DNA from: Heliocidaris erythrogramma | Taxonomy: Eukaryota; Echinodermata; Echinoidea; Camarodonta; Echinometridae | DNA length: 64,000 nt | NCBI GenBank assembly: GCA_025617745.1 | Contig: CM046858.1 | Span: forward strand, 34,170,598-34,234,597 | Direction: 5' to 3' | Part shown: positions 18,796-30,900 of the stretch, in pieces | Position numbering within the stretch: the first letter of the stretch is position 1 | Layout: every line of letters begins with the position of its first letter | Notes under the pieces: generated by a model | What the model saw: the letters and a program-made list of their open reading frames with translations, nothing else | Databases searched by the model: none | What the model was told of the DNA's origin: nothing | Made by a program: the position numbers and the translations under genes

Positions 18796-21290
18796 ATAAT
18801 TTCTTAATTAAAGGAGTTTTTAATGTTTGCGTAGAGAGAAACATAGTTTCATTTTGTTTTCATATTTATTTTTGCCCCAATGGGCAATTTTATTTACAAT
18901 AAATGAAAAAGGTTTCACGTTTACAGAAGTCAAATCACATTATTCAAATAAATGTTTCAACATATTCCATTTCAAAACAAATTCTTTTCTTTTTCCCTAA
19001 CATATCATAGATATAACACTCATCTAAATAGTAATTTCTTAATACCTTTTTGTATTTTCTTAAAATCAGGCAAAGTCTTGTTCAGCCTCGAGAAGAATAA
19101 TTGTTGTTTTACTACAATAGTAATACAATTTGTATCCCAAAAGTATACTCTGTGGAGTTAACTTGAGAGTAAATATCGGAGAGGATATCCACATTTCTAC
19201 CTTACTCCAAATATTTCTACTAAAAAACAGAAATAAAAGAAGTGTTCAACTGTTTCCTTTTCAGTATTACAAAATGTACAGAACTCAGTACTGGTGATAT
19301 TCAATTTAAACAATATATTTAAAAACACAATTCTATTGAAAACTTTATATTGGAAATACTTTAGCCTAATGTCCATTGTGAATCTGAAAATCATCCTATT
19401 AAAATCCGGTATTTTAGTATGATCCAAAAGATTAAAAGAGTTTTTCCCCGATTTCGTTGCAATAGTTTTGACAGAATCTTTTTTTCCTATTAATAGTTTA
19501 TAGATACTTTTACATTCTTTTTTAATCACGCACTATGGAGAAAATATAAGGCATAACGAATGGTTCCCATATTCTATGACTTAAATTTTGTAAGTTTAGA
19601 TTAAACGCACATCTCAGAGCCTGACATATTGAAAAATACTGCAAAATAATTATCTTAAAATCAAATTTAGATTCACATTCAGTTAAAGTTATAATGTTTC
19701 CTGTTTGGTCTATTAAATCATTAATAAATCTAATACCCTTATCATGCCATTGTTTAAAATAAACAGGCTTTCCATCTATTTGTAATTTACTATTTTTCCA
19801 TAAAGGCTGTGCTAACAATTTATATTTTCAGACTTTTTAATTATTAAAAACAGCATAGAAAACATTTCTTTCCAAAACAGGTTTCTCATTCTTTCTGATA
19901 AGTTGTAAAAATAATCATCTCCATTATAATAACTGTCCTAAAAAAGATCCCAATAAACTTTCTACATCGTCACACTTTCTTAAAAGAAATCTTCTCAACC
20001 ATGTCAATTTCAAAGCTTTTTTAAAGGTGTTACTCGGAGATGTACAAACAAATCAAAATGCAATAAATGTGGTATCAACGGAAAGGGGAAGATGCCCTAA
20101 AACATTCCATCAACATTCGACATCCATATAGGTTTTCACAAATTAATACTATTCTGTTTCAAATGTGTGCCAAAATATTCGCATATTTTCGTCTCGCGAG
20201 CAGTTTCTTTTTCAACCTTGGAAATGTGACGTAATACTCGGGACACAGCTAGGTAGCTCACGATCATGTCAATACAACGCGCGCACATAACGTTCACGGT
20301 TCGAGGTAAGCTACTGAATTCTTCCAATCTTTGAAAATCTTGTCGACAAAATGTCTGATTTTGGCCCTGATTCAGATGTTAGAACCTGGAATCACACCAT
20401 CATTCCATCAATCACTGGGTGAATCACTCCAGCAGCCACACACACATATACGATTCATACAGCTACAGTACAGTCAAGTCGTATACCGTAAGCTAGCTGT
20501 CCCTAGAATGACGTCATTTTTCTAGTGCAAGAATTCTCGTTTTCGTGGCTCATCTGAGACCCTGTCAGGGGTCTTGAAAAAAAGTCCTGGTAATCTTTTT
20601 TGAACAAGCTTACATCTCTAAAATTTAATTTCATCGTATTCTTTGGGGGATTAGCTTTCCAAAAATGTATAATTTGTCCTATTTCTTATTTTATGGGACA
20701 TTTCTCCGGTTATCTGCTTTAAAATATTCTATAACTATCGATTTCAAACCCCCTTCTTCGTATGTACCAAGTATCTGTTCCCTATTAATTTTGTCTGGTT
20801 TCCAATTCCATATGAATTGAAAGAATTTAGTTTTGATATTTTTCATAAGTTGAGCAGATGGAATGGGTATTGATAGAAAAAGGTGATTAAATTGTGGTAA
20901 TAAAAGTGATTTAGCCACTGTACTCTACCTAATGGTGTAATATTTCTCTTCGAACATGATATCATTGGTCTCTTCAATTTATCAAAAATCCTATCGTAGT
21001 TGAAATCGGGAATCTTATCAATATTCACATGAAAGTCTGTACCAAGATAACGAAAATAAGTATCCTTTATAAAGTTCACTTCTACTTCAATGTCTAAGAT
21101 TGTCTTTTTCAGGTTACCCAGAAAAATAATCTGCGTTTTTTGTGAATTAAGTTTAAGTCCAGAAATTGGGCAAACACAGAAATCATCTCCAACGCATTTT
21201 GAAAAGACCTGTTAGAGCCAGAAATAAATAAAGCCGTATCATCGGCATATTGAAGTATTTTGAACATAGTTCCATGGTAGCTAGGTTTTG
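18796..21290 (-). mobile_element. L1/Tx1-like LINE fragment in NLR intron 2
   Basis: Minus-strand pieces of one retroelement in order: an RT segment with QYADDTALFISGS (about 21120-21275), LGRVQWLNHFYYHNLI and LLLPQFNHLFLS (20691-21079), then a C-terminal region (19197-19818) with GKPVYFKQWHDKGI and the zinc-binding-like FCTFCNTEKETVEHFFYFC. Frames shift several times. About 600 bp near 20040-20640 does not fit and may be an insertion. The 3' end near 18796 is repeated at 23219-23441. It is not functional. Confidence 0.75.
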
Positions 21291-21783
21291 TGTGACAATT
21301 CTAGATATAACCAACACTGTGTCATCAGCTTGAACAAAGCTCGCTCTTCAATGACCACTCTACGGAGTGACTCTATGACGTCAAAACACGACGAGCGAAC
21401 ACAGAAAGGGTCGCACATAACACACAACCCTATGAAAAAAATCCCGACTCTCTTCAAAACCTGTCTCTATACCTTAGCATTCAACACCGTTGGTGCAATT
21501 GGTTTTGAGTCGTGAAGTGACAGAGTGATTGCGACTTTTATGGAGAATAGTATATACGCGATGGATTGACCGTCGCTTTTAAAAATTTACTGCGCCGTTT
21601 TGTGACAATATTTGATATTTGAGATGTGGACAACAGGCTGAGTTAGCAATTGCAAGCAGTCGATTTCGCTTTGTGCATGGTGTTTGGTCGATCTAGCCAA
21701 GGAGTTGTCACTCTTTGATCTAGCAAACAATAAGGTGCTAAAGCGGACGATGTCTCGTCTTCATTCGTAAAGTTTCATTATGT
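21291..21783. other. Unassigned intronic stretch
   Basis: Open frames are short. It contains CGCTCTTCAATGACCACTC and related phrases that recur inverted near 24940-24970, so part may be an inverted-repeat element. No gene is supportable. Confidence 0.35.
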
Positions 21784-22700
21784 TTCTTTGTTTTCTTTCT
21801 GTCTACTTATCTTTCTGTCTATAATTATGTTATTCTTTGTTTTGATCCTTCTTATTTTATTTTGTGTTTATCCTTCTATCTTGTTCTCTTTCTATCTTTC
21901 CTTATGTTATTCTTTTTTTTTTATCCTTTTATCTTCTTCTCCTTCTATATTTCCTTATGATATTCTATGTTTTTCATTCTATGTTATGTTAGTCTTTGTT
22001 TTTATCCTTCTATCTTCTTCTCTCTCTCTGACTTTCCTGATGTTATTATTTGTTTTATCCTTTATATGTTATTCTTTTTTACCCTTTTATCTTCTTCTCT
22101 TTCTTTATTTCCTCATGATATTCTTTGTTTTTCATTTTATCTTCGTCTCTTGCTATCTTTCCTAATGTTATTCTTTGTTTTTATCCTTATATCTTCTTTT
22201 ATTTCTATCTTTCCTTACGTTATTATTTGATTTTCATTATATATTCTTCTCTTTCTATCTTTCCGTATGTTATTCTTTGTTTTATCCTTATTATGTTATT
22301 CTTATTTATCCTTCTATCTTCTTCTCCTTCTATCTTTTCCTTATGTTATTCTTTTTTCCCTTTTATCTTCTTCTCTTTCTATATTTCCTTATGATATTCT
22401 TTGTTTTTAATTCTATTTTCGCTTTTTCTATCTTTCCTTATGTTATTCTTTGTTTTTCCTAATATATGTTTCTCTTTCTATCTTTCATTATGCTATTCTT
22501 TGTTTTATCCTTCTATCTTCTTCTCTTTCTATCTTTCATAATGTTATTATTTGTTTTGTCTTATATATTCGTATCTATCTTTCCTTATGTTATTCTTTCT
22601 TTTTATCCGTATTATGTTATTCTTTGTTTTTATCCTTCTATCTTCTTCTCTTTCTATATTTCCTTATGTTATTCTTTGTGTTTCCTTCTGTTTTTCGCTA
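21784..22700. repeat. Degenerate pyrimidine-rich tandem repeat
   Basis: Units of about 50-60 bp with the sense TTCTATCTTTCCTTATG-TTATTCTTTG-TTTTTATCC are repeated about 17 times. One strand is strongly pyrimidine-biased. Hydrophobic Phe/Ser/Leu open frames in three phases are artefacts of the repeat. Confidence 0.85.
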
Positions 22701-23847
22701 TTCCCTTTTTTAAAGGTTGACTAAATTAGAGAGAAAATGGGTGCTCTTTCCATGTAGTTTTGCCTTCTAATCACAAATCTGCCAGTCGATTGTCCAAATT
22801 ATGTCTCGTTTTGGCGAAAAAGGGGAAAAGTAGAGGTTTTGCGACCGTTCCTTAAAACTCGTGAGCTGATTGGCTAACCCCCAAGTGACGTATGAAAAGT
22901 AAGAGGCACAAGATCTTCAGGCTGCAGCATATAATATTGTACACAGAATGCGGTATTTGACCCCTCTGTTCAACGGACAATTTATGAAAAAAAGGAAATT
23001 AATCAACATAATCTTAGGAGTGAATAATCATTAGCAATATATTTTCTACAAGATCAGAAAACGCTTTTGCCCAAATATACAGCTCTTGTTTTGTTTTTTA
23101 GCTTTTCTTTTGAACAATGTTCTCATCCATCTAAGCTTACCGAACGAAAGTTTTGCATTGGTCATAAACGCGTGCACAGCCCCCACAGCCGTTTTATGCG
23201 TCTGTATGTACAATGTCCTATAATTTCTTAATTAAAGGAGTTTTTAATGTTTGCGTAGAGAGAAACATAGTTTCATTTTTTTTTTTTCATATTTATTTTT
23301 GCCCCAATGGGCAATTTTATTTACAATAAATGAAAAAGGTTTCACGTTTACAGAAGTCAAATCACATTATTCAAATAAATGTTTCAACATATTCCATTTC
23401 AAAACAAATTCTTTTCTTTTTCCCTAACATATCATAGATATCTTCTTCTCTTTCTATATTTCCTTATGTTATTCTTTGTGTTTCCTTCTGTTTTTCGCTA
23501 TTCCCTTTTTTAAAGGTTGACTAAATTAGAGAGAAAATGGGTGCTCTTTCCATGTAGTTTTGCCTTCTAATCACAAATCTGCCAGTCGATTGTCCAAATT
23601 ATGTCTCGTTTTGGCGAAAAAGGGGGAAAAGTAGAGGTTTTGCGACCGTTCCTTAAAACTCGTGAGCTGATTGGCTAACCCCCAAGTGACGTATGAAAAG
23701 TAAGAGCACAAGATCTTCAGGCTGCAGCATATAATATTGTACACAGAATGCGGTATTTGACCCTCTGTTCAACGGACAATTTATGAAAAAAAGGAAATTA
23801 ATCAATATAATCTTAGGAGTGAATAATCATTAGCAATATATTTTCTA
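22642..23847. repeat. Local ~400-bp direct duplication (A-B-C-A')
   Basis: 22642-23052 (A) recurs at 23441-23847 (A') with only a few one-base indels. Between them are a unique block B and block C (23219-23441), which copies the LINE 3' end at 18796-19011. The A copy starts inside the pyrimidine-rich repeat, so A' begins with a piece of that repeat. Confidence 0.85.
23219..23441 (-). mobile_element. Copy of the L1/Tx1-like LINE 3' end
   Basis: Matches 18796-19011 almost base for base apart from a longer T-run. It is a severely 5'-truncated insertion, or part of a larger rearrangement, since its distal edge coincides exactly with the start of A'. Confidence 0.75.
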
Positions 23848-25319
23848 CATTTTTTCATGGACATTCAAACTTTGTGTGTCAGCTCATTGGGATCATACTT
23901 CACATCGCTCTTCTGGTATAACTCAATAACTCATTGCCTGATATTCAAAATCTACAGAAGGAAAGAAATATATCTATTCTAAAGGTATGAAAAGTTTCAA
24001 TCCAATCCAATGAGTACTTCATAGTGTATACTTTGGAGTTTTGACTCAACCTTTTGTGCGACAAACAATAGGACACAGATTAGGCGCTCTTAAATGGTCA
24101 CGCTTCTTTAGAGCCCGTTTTCTCTATTGTTTTGGTCATTACCCTGTCTGACACTCTAACATTCTCATTGTAATTTATAAGGGTTTGCTTAGTCTATAGA
24201 AGACAAGTTGTATATCATTTTAAAGCTTAGAATCTAGGCTTTCAAACTGTGCTGAAATTAAAAAAAAAAAATTCCGACTTATTGGTCGTTTTGTGGTGGA
24301 GGGTCACATAGGTTAACACATGAAAACAGGGGTTTGGAAATGATTTTAATTCCCCTAGTATTTATTTGAAATTATGAAAAATGTGATTTACATGAAATTT
24401 AAAGCTCTGAAAGGGTATAATTGAGACTCGATGAGTCCAATACCCCCCCCCCCCCATAAATCCCCGGGAATATGCATGCTTTTGACCAAAAATTTGTTTT
24501 TTGCCATACTACACGTGTATTCCAATATTTGTTATCGATAACCTAATGTGGGCGTGTACCGATCACGTGAGATCGACGACGTCCAATGAGATCGTGCGCT
24601 AGCAGACGAACCTGTAGCAGACGTACGTCCGCCCGAAGGCAAGCCCAACTCTACCCCTCTCCTCCGATCCCTGGTGCAATTAGAGTTGATTCCTATCTCT
24701 TTTGGGGCATAAGTTTGTATTTGAAGGGACAATATCAAGACTATGCTCTTTAATTACGGCTTTACCAAAAGCGATGTCCAGAAAAAGAAGAAAAAAATAA
24801 AAATACAAACATCTTGATTAAGACTATAAACCTTTCTCTCTGGGCCGATCGACATGTATCACAATATAATTATACGCGTGCTTTAATTCGGGACTGAGCA
24901 CTCTTCGTATTTAAACTCTTTGGTTTCGCCTCCTCGACCACTACGTAGAGTGATCATTGAAGAGCGAGGCTTGCTCAAGCTGGTCATGGTTGACTGGGCA
25001 CTAATGAAAGAGAAAAATGACATTTCAAAATTCACAATATTTTGTCAATACTTCAGTTCAACGAGAGAGAGCGTCAACTTAACGTTCAGGTGACAACAAA
25101 CTAAAACGTATAGGATGATTGTAATAGTTGTACGTGTATAATACTGATTTCCACTGGAAATCTCTTTTCTGTCTTCAATCTTATTTTGTAATGTTAGCTA
25201 AACTGTATATAATGTACATATATTCTGTTTAGTATTTTTGTCCCTCTCAAACAATTACTTTGATTAATTAAACGAAAATCATTTTTTAAACATATACTAT
25301 TATTGTATCATTATTCGCT
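23848..25319. other. Intron 2 stretch with a MITE-like end
   Basis: The segment near 24280-24314 (TCCGACTTATTGGTCGTTTT...GGAGGGTCACATA) resembles the inverted end of the mariner-like MITE at 47206-47813 (GCGACTTATTGTAGGTTTTG...GCGGGTCACATA). Its partner end is not found. A poly-C run lies at 24443-24456. No coding exon was recognised. Confidence 0.45.
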
Positions 25320-25497
25320 TAGGGGGTCTAGATCACACAAGCTAAGCTTTTTAGTAGATCCCTCCACATATCATTTTTTTCATCTTTCTATGTCATATCC
25401 ATTATTCTCTGTCTTTGTAGTGTTTGTAATTTGTACATTTGTTCATTGTAAATGTTGAATCTGAATTTTTTTTTTAGATCAAATCAACTCAAATCAA
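25320..25497 (+). mobile_element. LINE 3' end fragment, second copy
   Basis: The same short retro-insertion as 8555-8735: starts AGGGGGTCTAGATCACACAA, ends in ATCAAATCAACTCAAATCAA-type units. Confidence 0.75.
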
Positions 25498-25904
25498 TAT
25501 AGACAGTAGGAATTGTTATCTACCCTGGGTGGACTAAATGGCCACACATATTGCTCTGGGTTGACAATAGATTAACACATCTGTGACACCTGTGATACAA
25601 ATATATTTGCAGCAATGGAAATACCTACATGAAATTCTACCCGGGTAAACTCTCGTGTAGGCATTTCCATTCATGCATATATACATATATACACAAGTGT
25701 AAGGAGATAACGCGTATAATTGTTGTATATAATTATTCTAACATGTGCATGCATCTCAAAGCATTCGCTTGGATCCAGCTGAGGTATGTGGATCGTTATT
25801 GTTCAAAACTCTCTTGCCCCTGAAAAAGGAATTAGATAATAAGGTTGAAGATTTGTCAATCTGTCGGTCAATGAATCTAGTGTCGCCGAAACCACCGGCT
25901 CGTC

Positions 25905-25975
25905 TCCGTGGTCTAGTGGTTAAGGCATTGGCGTTCGAAGCCAGTGACCCGATACGGAGTCATTCTTCAACCTTT
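25905..25975 (+). repeat. tRNA-like relic
   Basis: CCGTGGTCTAGTGGTTAAGG is a good tRNA 5' half with an A-box, followed by an anticodon-arm-like TTGGCGTTCGAAGCCAG. The 3' half is degenerate: no proper B-box or acceptor pairing is seen. It is probably the head of a tRNA-derived SINE or a dead tRNA copy rather than a working gene. Confidence 0.5.
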
Positions 25976-26125
25976 GTAAAAATTTCAAAAAGGAGAACAG
26001 CCCTGGGAAATTGATTGAAGCTGCTCAAGCATTATTCTCTCATTTTTGTTTCTCACAATTATATATATAATTTAAATCTCTATCGATGTATCGAAATCAC
26101 TGCATATAGTTTATTTAGTTCATGT

Positions 26126-26132
26126 ATATTAT
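26126..26132 (+). other. Possible target-site duplication (ATATTAT)
   Basis: ATATTAT flanks the inverted-repeat element on the left and recurs on its right at 27451-27457. The site is AT-rich, so a chance match is possible. Confidence 0.55.
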
Positions 26133-27450
26133 AGGTTTTCCCGTCCAATTTCGCACTTAGTGCATGCAAGAGTATAAATAGTTCATTCAATTTCGTTATA
26201 GGGCATTCAAAAATTCAAACTAGTCATTCAAAATCGCCATAGGGCAGCCAAAAATTCGTAATGGGCAGTCAGATTCGCCATAGAGAAAGCAAAAGTGTAA
26301 AAATATCATTCAAATTCGCCATAGTGCATTAGAATTAGCACGGAAGAACACGTGACTGAAGATAGATCATTCAATTTCGCCCTAGGGTATTCATGTTCCT
26401 AACTAATGCATCCAATTTAGCTCTGTATTCACATGATTTGTAAACAGTAATACATATAAGAATAATTATAATTATGTACATTGTTTGTTAAACATTTAAA
26501 GATTAAATTCTTTAGGAATGTCCTTTGACTTCTTTCAACTCATATTTTGCTTGTCGAGTTTCTGCATTATTTATGTTTGAAAGGTCTGTTTGCGCAACAT
26601 TTAACACTTTATTGTTAACGTTCTAATTTCTATCTGCGAAATCTTTTTCAAACATTCTTTGCGCGTTCTCCCAGCGTTACATGGCCCGCTGTCTGGCCCG
26701 TGAAATCATCAATGGCTTAAAAAGAGATGATGAAAGTATTGATATGAGATAAAAACAGAAAAAGTAAATATGTTCACCATAATGAAAGAAGAAAATCCTG
26801 ATATCGTACACGTCCTATGATTTATGTCTCTAATCCTTGCATGTAATTGATGAGATGATGGAAAATAACACTAGACAATACACATTATGAAACAAAATTT
26901 ATAAAGATAAAAAGGCATATGAAATAACATATAAACATACAAAGTTTGCTTAAATTTACCAACTAGCCCAATAAGGAGCATGACAGTAAGCTGATACAGT
27001 TGCTTTTGTCCGCTTCTTGGGCCATGTGATGAATATGAAAAGAATGAACCCCCCCCCCCCCCCCCCAGCTTAAAACAAGAGTAAGCTCATAAAGTGAAAG
27101 AATGTGTAAACATGAAAAAGAAAGTGAGAAATAAAAAAAAATACATGTGCTAAATTGGATGCACAAATTGTATAACCGGATGCCCAGTGGCGAAATTGAA
27201 TGCTCTAACTTAGCTCGAGGGGGTTTCACGGGCGAACTTGGTTGCACTATGTATGAATTTGTATGACAATTGGCGAATGTGGTTGCCCTAAAGCAAATAC
27301 GAATGGCAATTGACCATCTTGGCTGCACTATAGCGAATTTGAACGGCGAACTGAATGACCTATTTACTTTTTCTCATGCACTATGGGCAAAACTGAATGG
27401 CCTATCTTTACTTTTGCATGCACTAAGTACGAAATTGGACGGGAAAACCT
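26133..27450. mobile_element. 1.3-kb inverted-repeat element ending beside the NACHT exon
   Basis: The terminal inverted repeats are AGGTTTTCCCGTCCAATTTC at the left and its perfect reverse complement at the right, both extending into loosely paired arms. Each arm is built from short repeats of the type ATTCAAATTCGCCATAGGGC. The same ends occur in the element at 51212-52246, defining a family. A poly-C run lies at 27050-27066. No transposase is encoded. Confidence 0.8.
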
Positions 27451-27479
27451 ATATTATTTTTTAAATGTTCTGATCACAG

Positions 27480-29164
27480 GTCAGATTGGTGAACACATAC
27501 CCTCACTGACGGAAGCGGAGATCAAACGGGTTGCTAAAGATGTCAAACGCTATTTATCCTTTGAGCTATGTCAGATACAGGCCGACCCGCTGAATAGTGA
27601 GCTTCTACTTCAATTTGAGCGTATCTTCACCAATCTAACGTTGATGGAAGAAGACAAGGGCACAAAACTCAAGACACCACTCCTCTACAATGACCTTCTC
27701 AAGACCAAAGTCAACGGATTCTATCCTAAACGCTTGTTAGTGGAAGGGGAAGGTGGTGTTGGGAAGACCACGCTTTGTGCCAAAATCGCTTGGGATTGGA
27801 TCCATGGAATAGGCTACCAAGATTTCAAACTGGTTCTTGTTATCTTACTCCGCAAGGCAAAGGACAAAACAGTTGGAGAGATAGTAAAGTCATATCTTTC
27901 TGACGATAATCCTGTCACGGCCAAACAACTAGACAAGTATATCCTTACAAATCCTGACGACGTCTTCCTTGTTTTGGATGGTCTAGATGAGTTTGCTGTT
28001 GATCTCAGTAGCATTCAGCAAATCGTCCACATCACTCTTAATCGGCTTTTCAAGTCAGGTAGTGTCCTAATCACATCGCGACAATGGAGATCAGATGAGA
28101 TTAGGAAGAATGCTGATCTCAGAAAGGTCTTTGCTTTCATTGTCGTAGAAGGCTTCTCTGCTGGAAACCTCGCTTCCTACATCACAAAGTTCTTTCAGCC
28201 AGACACAGCTTCCTCTGAAGAACTAAACCGATTCATATCTGGAAATGACGTGATCAGAGAAAACATGGCCCCCTATCCAATATACACAGCCATGCTGTGT
28301 ATCATGTGGAAAGAGTTTGATGGAGAGCGCCGACACGCAATGTGCAAGCTACAAACATTTTCCCAGCTTTTCGATGAGATGATTAACTTTCTAGTGGATC
28401 ATTATCTCTCGAAGCATGACACCTCATCAGCTGATACATCACTAAGTGAACGCCGTTTGGATGTTCTTCATCATCTTACTTGCATTGGTGAGATTGCATT
28501 TCAGGGCCTAAGAAAGAGGCAGCTGGTGTTCCCCGAAGAAGAATGTCAGAATTGTCGAGAGTCAGTAGATATGGGATGTAAAGTTGGAGTGCTCACTAGA
28601 GAAAAACGTATTCCTTCGCGGCGAGAAAGGAGAGAGAAATTCCGGTCGGCGGTCTCAATGGTGCAGTTTCCTCACAAACTTTTTCAGGAGTATCTATCAG
28701 GGATGTATCTTGCATCAATTTACCGCTCTAACCGTGATGAATATGCCAAGTTCTCAGCCGAAATCGTAGGGAGAAAAGAGGAATACCAATACCTACTGTA
28801 TTTCACCTCGGCTCAACAGAAGGAGGTTGGCTTGGATGTCGTATCACGTCTCATGACTCCGAGTACGCGTGCAGACGATTATCACTCCTATGACCGGTAT
28901 GACTCGCATGACATGTATGCCGCATATGACCGTTATGATGCCTCAGATGACTGGTATGACTCGTATGACCCGTATGCCTCGTATCACCCTTTAAATAACA
29001 ATGACTTTATCGTGGATGTAGCATACGAAAGCCAGGACCAAGCAGTGGCTAAATCAGTGGCGGACCATTTCTCGACCAAGTCCAGTAGGACACTGGAGAT
29101 CACGGAGAAGATGAAGGCACACACGGTATCAGCACATATCTTCGTCGTAGATCATCGTGAAGTG
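27480..29164 (+). CDS. NLR gene exon 3: NACHT ATPase and helical domains
   Basis: The acceptor is TGATCACAG at 27471-27479. Exon 2 leaves one G and this exon starts GT, so the codon is GGT and the phase matches. It encodes ~561 residues: a pre-NACHT helix (GEHIPSLTEAEIKRVAKDV), the Walker A loop EGEGGVGKTT (27743-27772), Walker B LVLDGLDEF (27968-27994), and sensor 1 GSVLITSRQW. Winged-helix and helical regions follow (LTCIGEIAFQGLRKRQLVF; VQFPHKLFQEYLSGMYLAS). NACHT ATPases oligomerise on nucleotide exchange to form signalling platforms. An unusual Tyr/Asp-rich repeat is encoded at 28873-28989. The exon ends GAAGTG|GTGAGC in phase 0. Codons upstream of 27480 are transposon and intron sequence and are not part of the protein. 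Confidence 0.9.
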
Positions 29165-29642
29165 GTGAGCATAACATAGCCTACATATCACAGCAACGTA
29201 CGTAGGCTCCTGTTCATGGAGGTTATTTAAATTTGTTACAAAGTATATAAACGAAATGAACGAAGGCATGAAATAAAAATGAGAAATTCGTTTCATAATG
29301 ATTTCATATGAAATTTTGGTTTGTTCATTTAGTTCCAAGCGAGTTTGATCTTCAGCTGTGAGCTTGTGTCTGATAAAGCAATAATTATCGTAACATTATT
29401 CTAGGTAACTTAATGATAACGGATGGACGATTTTTTTTAATATTCTGTTGTATTTGAAACCGGTAGAATCTTTATATTCATATCCTGGACATTACAATTA
29501 AAGAGTGGGATGAGAGAATGCCAATCACATGACAGGTTAAGAATAGGTAATGTTAATAAAGATGCATTGTTTGGTGCAATTTTAACCATTTACTGTTTCT
29601 ACGTTTAGATGGTAACCCTGTTTTAATATGTGTATACTGTAG

Positions 29643-29798
29643 GATAACCTGGTTATCATGAAGTCATGTGGAAGGACCGCTTCAGAAGACCTGGCTGAAT
29701 TCATGTGCACATCACCATCTCTAAGATCAGTGACGTTCGAAACAACTATGCATGATGTTTTCTATGCCGTGCTTGCTACTAAAGCAGTGCATTCCAAG
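29643..29798 (+). CDS. NLR gene exon 4: LRR-like exon
   Basis: The exon is bounded by TACTGTAG and TTCCAAG|GTCAGT, is 156 bp long, is open in phase 0 and joins exon 3 in frame. The 52 residues start DNLVIMKSCGRTASEDLAEF and continue CTSPSLRSVTFETTMHDVFY; the L-x-x-L/V-x-F-x-x-T spacing is LRR-like. No stop is reached, so further exons are expected. I found none between here and 64000; they may be too diverged to see, lie outside the window, or be lost. Confidence 0.65.
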
Positions 29799-30619
29799 GT
29801 CAGTATAAAACAACCGCGTAGCCAGGATTTAATTTTAGGGGGTACGGTTGTGAGCACGCGAAGCATGCCAAATTGGTGATGAGCACGCTTCGCATGCTCC
29901 CCAGGGTGGTGGGTGCACCTTTTCATTTATTTTCGACGCAATACTGAATTGTATGTAACAAGTGGGGGGGGGGGTGCACCAGCCAAAAAGGGGGCACCTA
30001 CAAGGGGTGACCATTTTTGTGACATTGGTATTACCCAACAGTCCAGTTAACATGATTAATAGATTTATCATCTTTTTCCATTTTGTTGTGGTTCTGGACA
30101 CTGCTTCAGCTTTCCCAATTAGCAGTTGTGTGTGATGGTCTAATGACTCATGTGCAAGCGAGCGAAGCGAGCGAGCAAAAGTTTTCAGAATTTTTTTCTA
30201 ATGCTGAATTAATTTGGTTGAGAATTATTCCTAGCGATATAATGGAATTGACAGCAGCAAATGAATTGGGGGAATGTCAAATTATCTTTTAATTAATACA
30301 TTATCCCTGTAGTTCTTCTTTAGGATTAAAGAATCGATATCAACATACATTATGCGATCTTCTTGATATCATTATATATGATAAGAGCAAGCGAGCGTAT
30401 CGAGCGAGTTTTTGGGAGATTTTCAGAAAATATTGCCCTTAATTGGTGTAAATTATGGGCACATTCGAGGGAGCGGAATAAGAAATCCTTTGCGGGGGGG
30501 GGGGGGGCGTAGGCATTATGCCCCTCTTGCCCCCAGCTTCACTGCCTTACATTTTAGTTATTATGTGTACATGCTACATAGTACTACATAAAGCCGTAGC
30601 GATCTTTGAAGTTAGTTAT
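29799..30619. repeat. Repeat remnants after NLR exon 4
   Basis: 29815-30000 resembles 32680-32950: both carry GACGCAATACTG-ATTGTATGTAACA followed by G-runs. AGCGAGCGAAGCGAGCGAGC-type self-complementary strings occur near 30156 and 30393. These are TE fragments; no exon was identified. Confidence 0.5.
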
Positions 30620-30900
30620 GGCTCTTTATCCGAAGAGGGAAGCGTGCTTATCAAAGATGGAATGGGGCACTTATAAGAAGTGAAAAAGCGCAATCATGAG
30701 AAAAGGAAATGGCACATATTGGATAGGAAAAGGGGAACTTATCAGATTTGAAAAGGGGCACTTATCAGAAGGGGAAAGTTGGCACTATTTAGAAGGGACA
30801 TCATCAAAAGAAAAGGGCACTTATTAGAGAGATAAGGAGGCAACTGCCAGATTTGAAAAGGGCACTTAGGCTTCTTACGGAAAGTTTTGTCACCGTTTTC
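30620..30900. repeat. GGGCACTTAT repeat block, copy 1
   Basis: About eight copies of a loose unit, GGGCACTTATCAGA plus an AAAAGG spacer, end at GGCTTCTTACGGAAAGTTTT. The block recurs inverted at 43830-44032. Confidence 0.65.

Noticed and set aside
21788-22720. Phe/Leu/Ser-rich frames resembling membrane proteins
   Set aside because: They are translations of a pyrimidine-rich tandem repeat in three phases.
25905-25975. Functional tRNA gene
   Set aside because: Only the 5' half is tRNA-like; no B-box, no acceptor stem pairing.
27383-27479. ATG-initiated N-terminal extension of the NACHT frame
   Set aside because: These codons lie in the transposon end and its flank; the phase-matched splice acceptor at 27479 explains the exon better.
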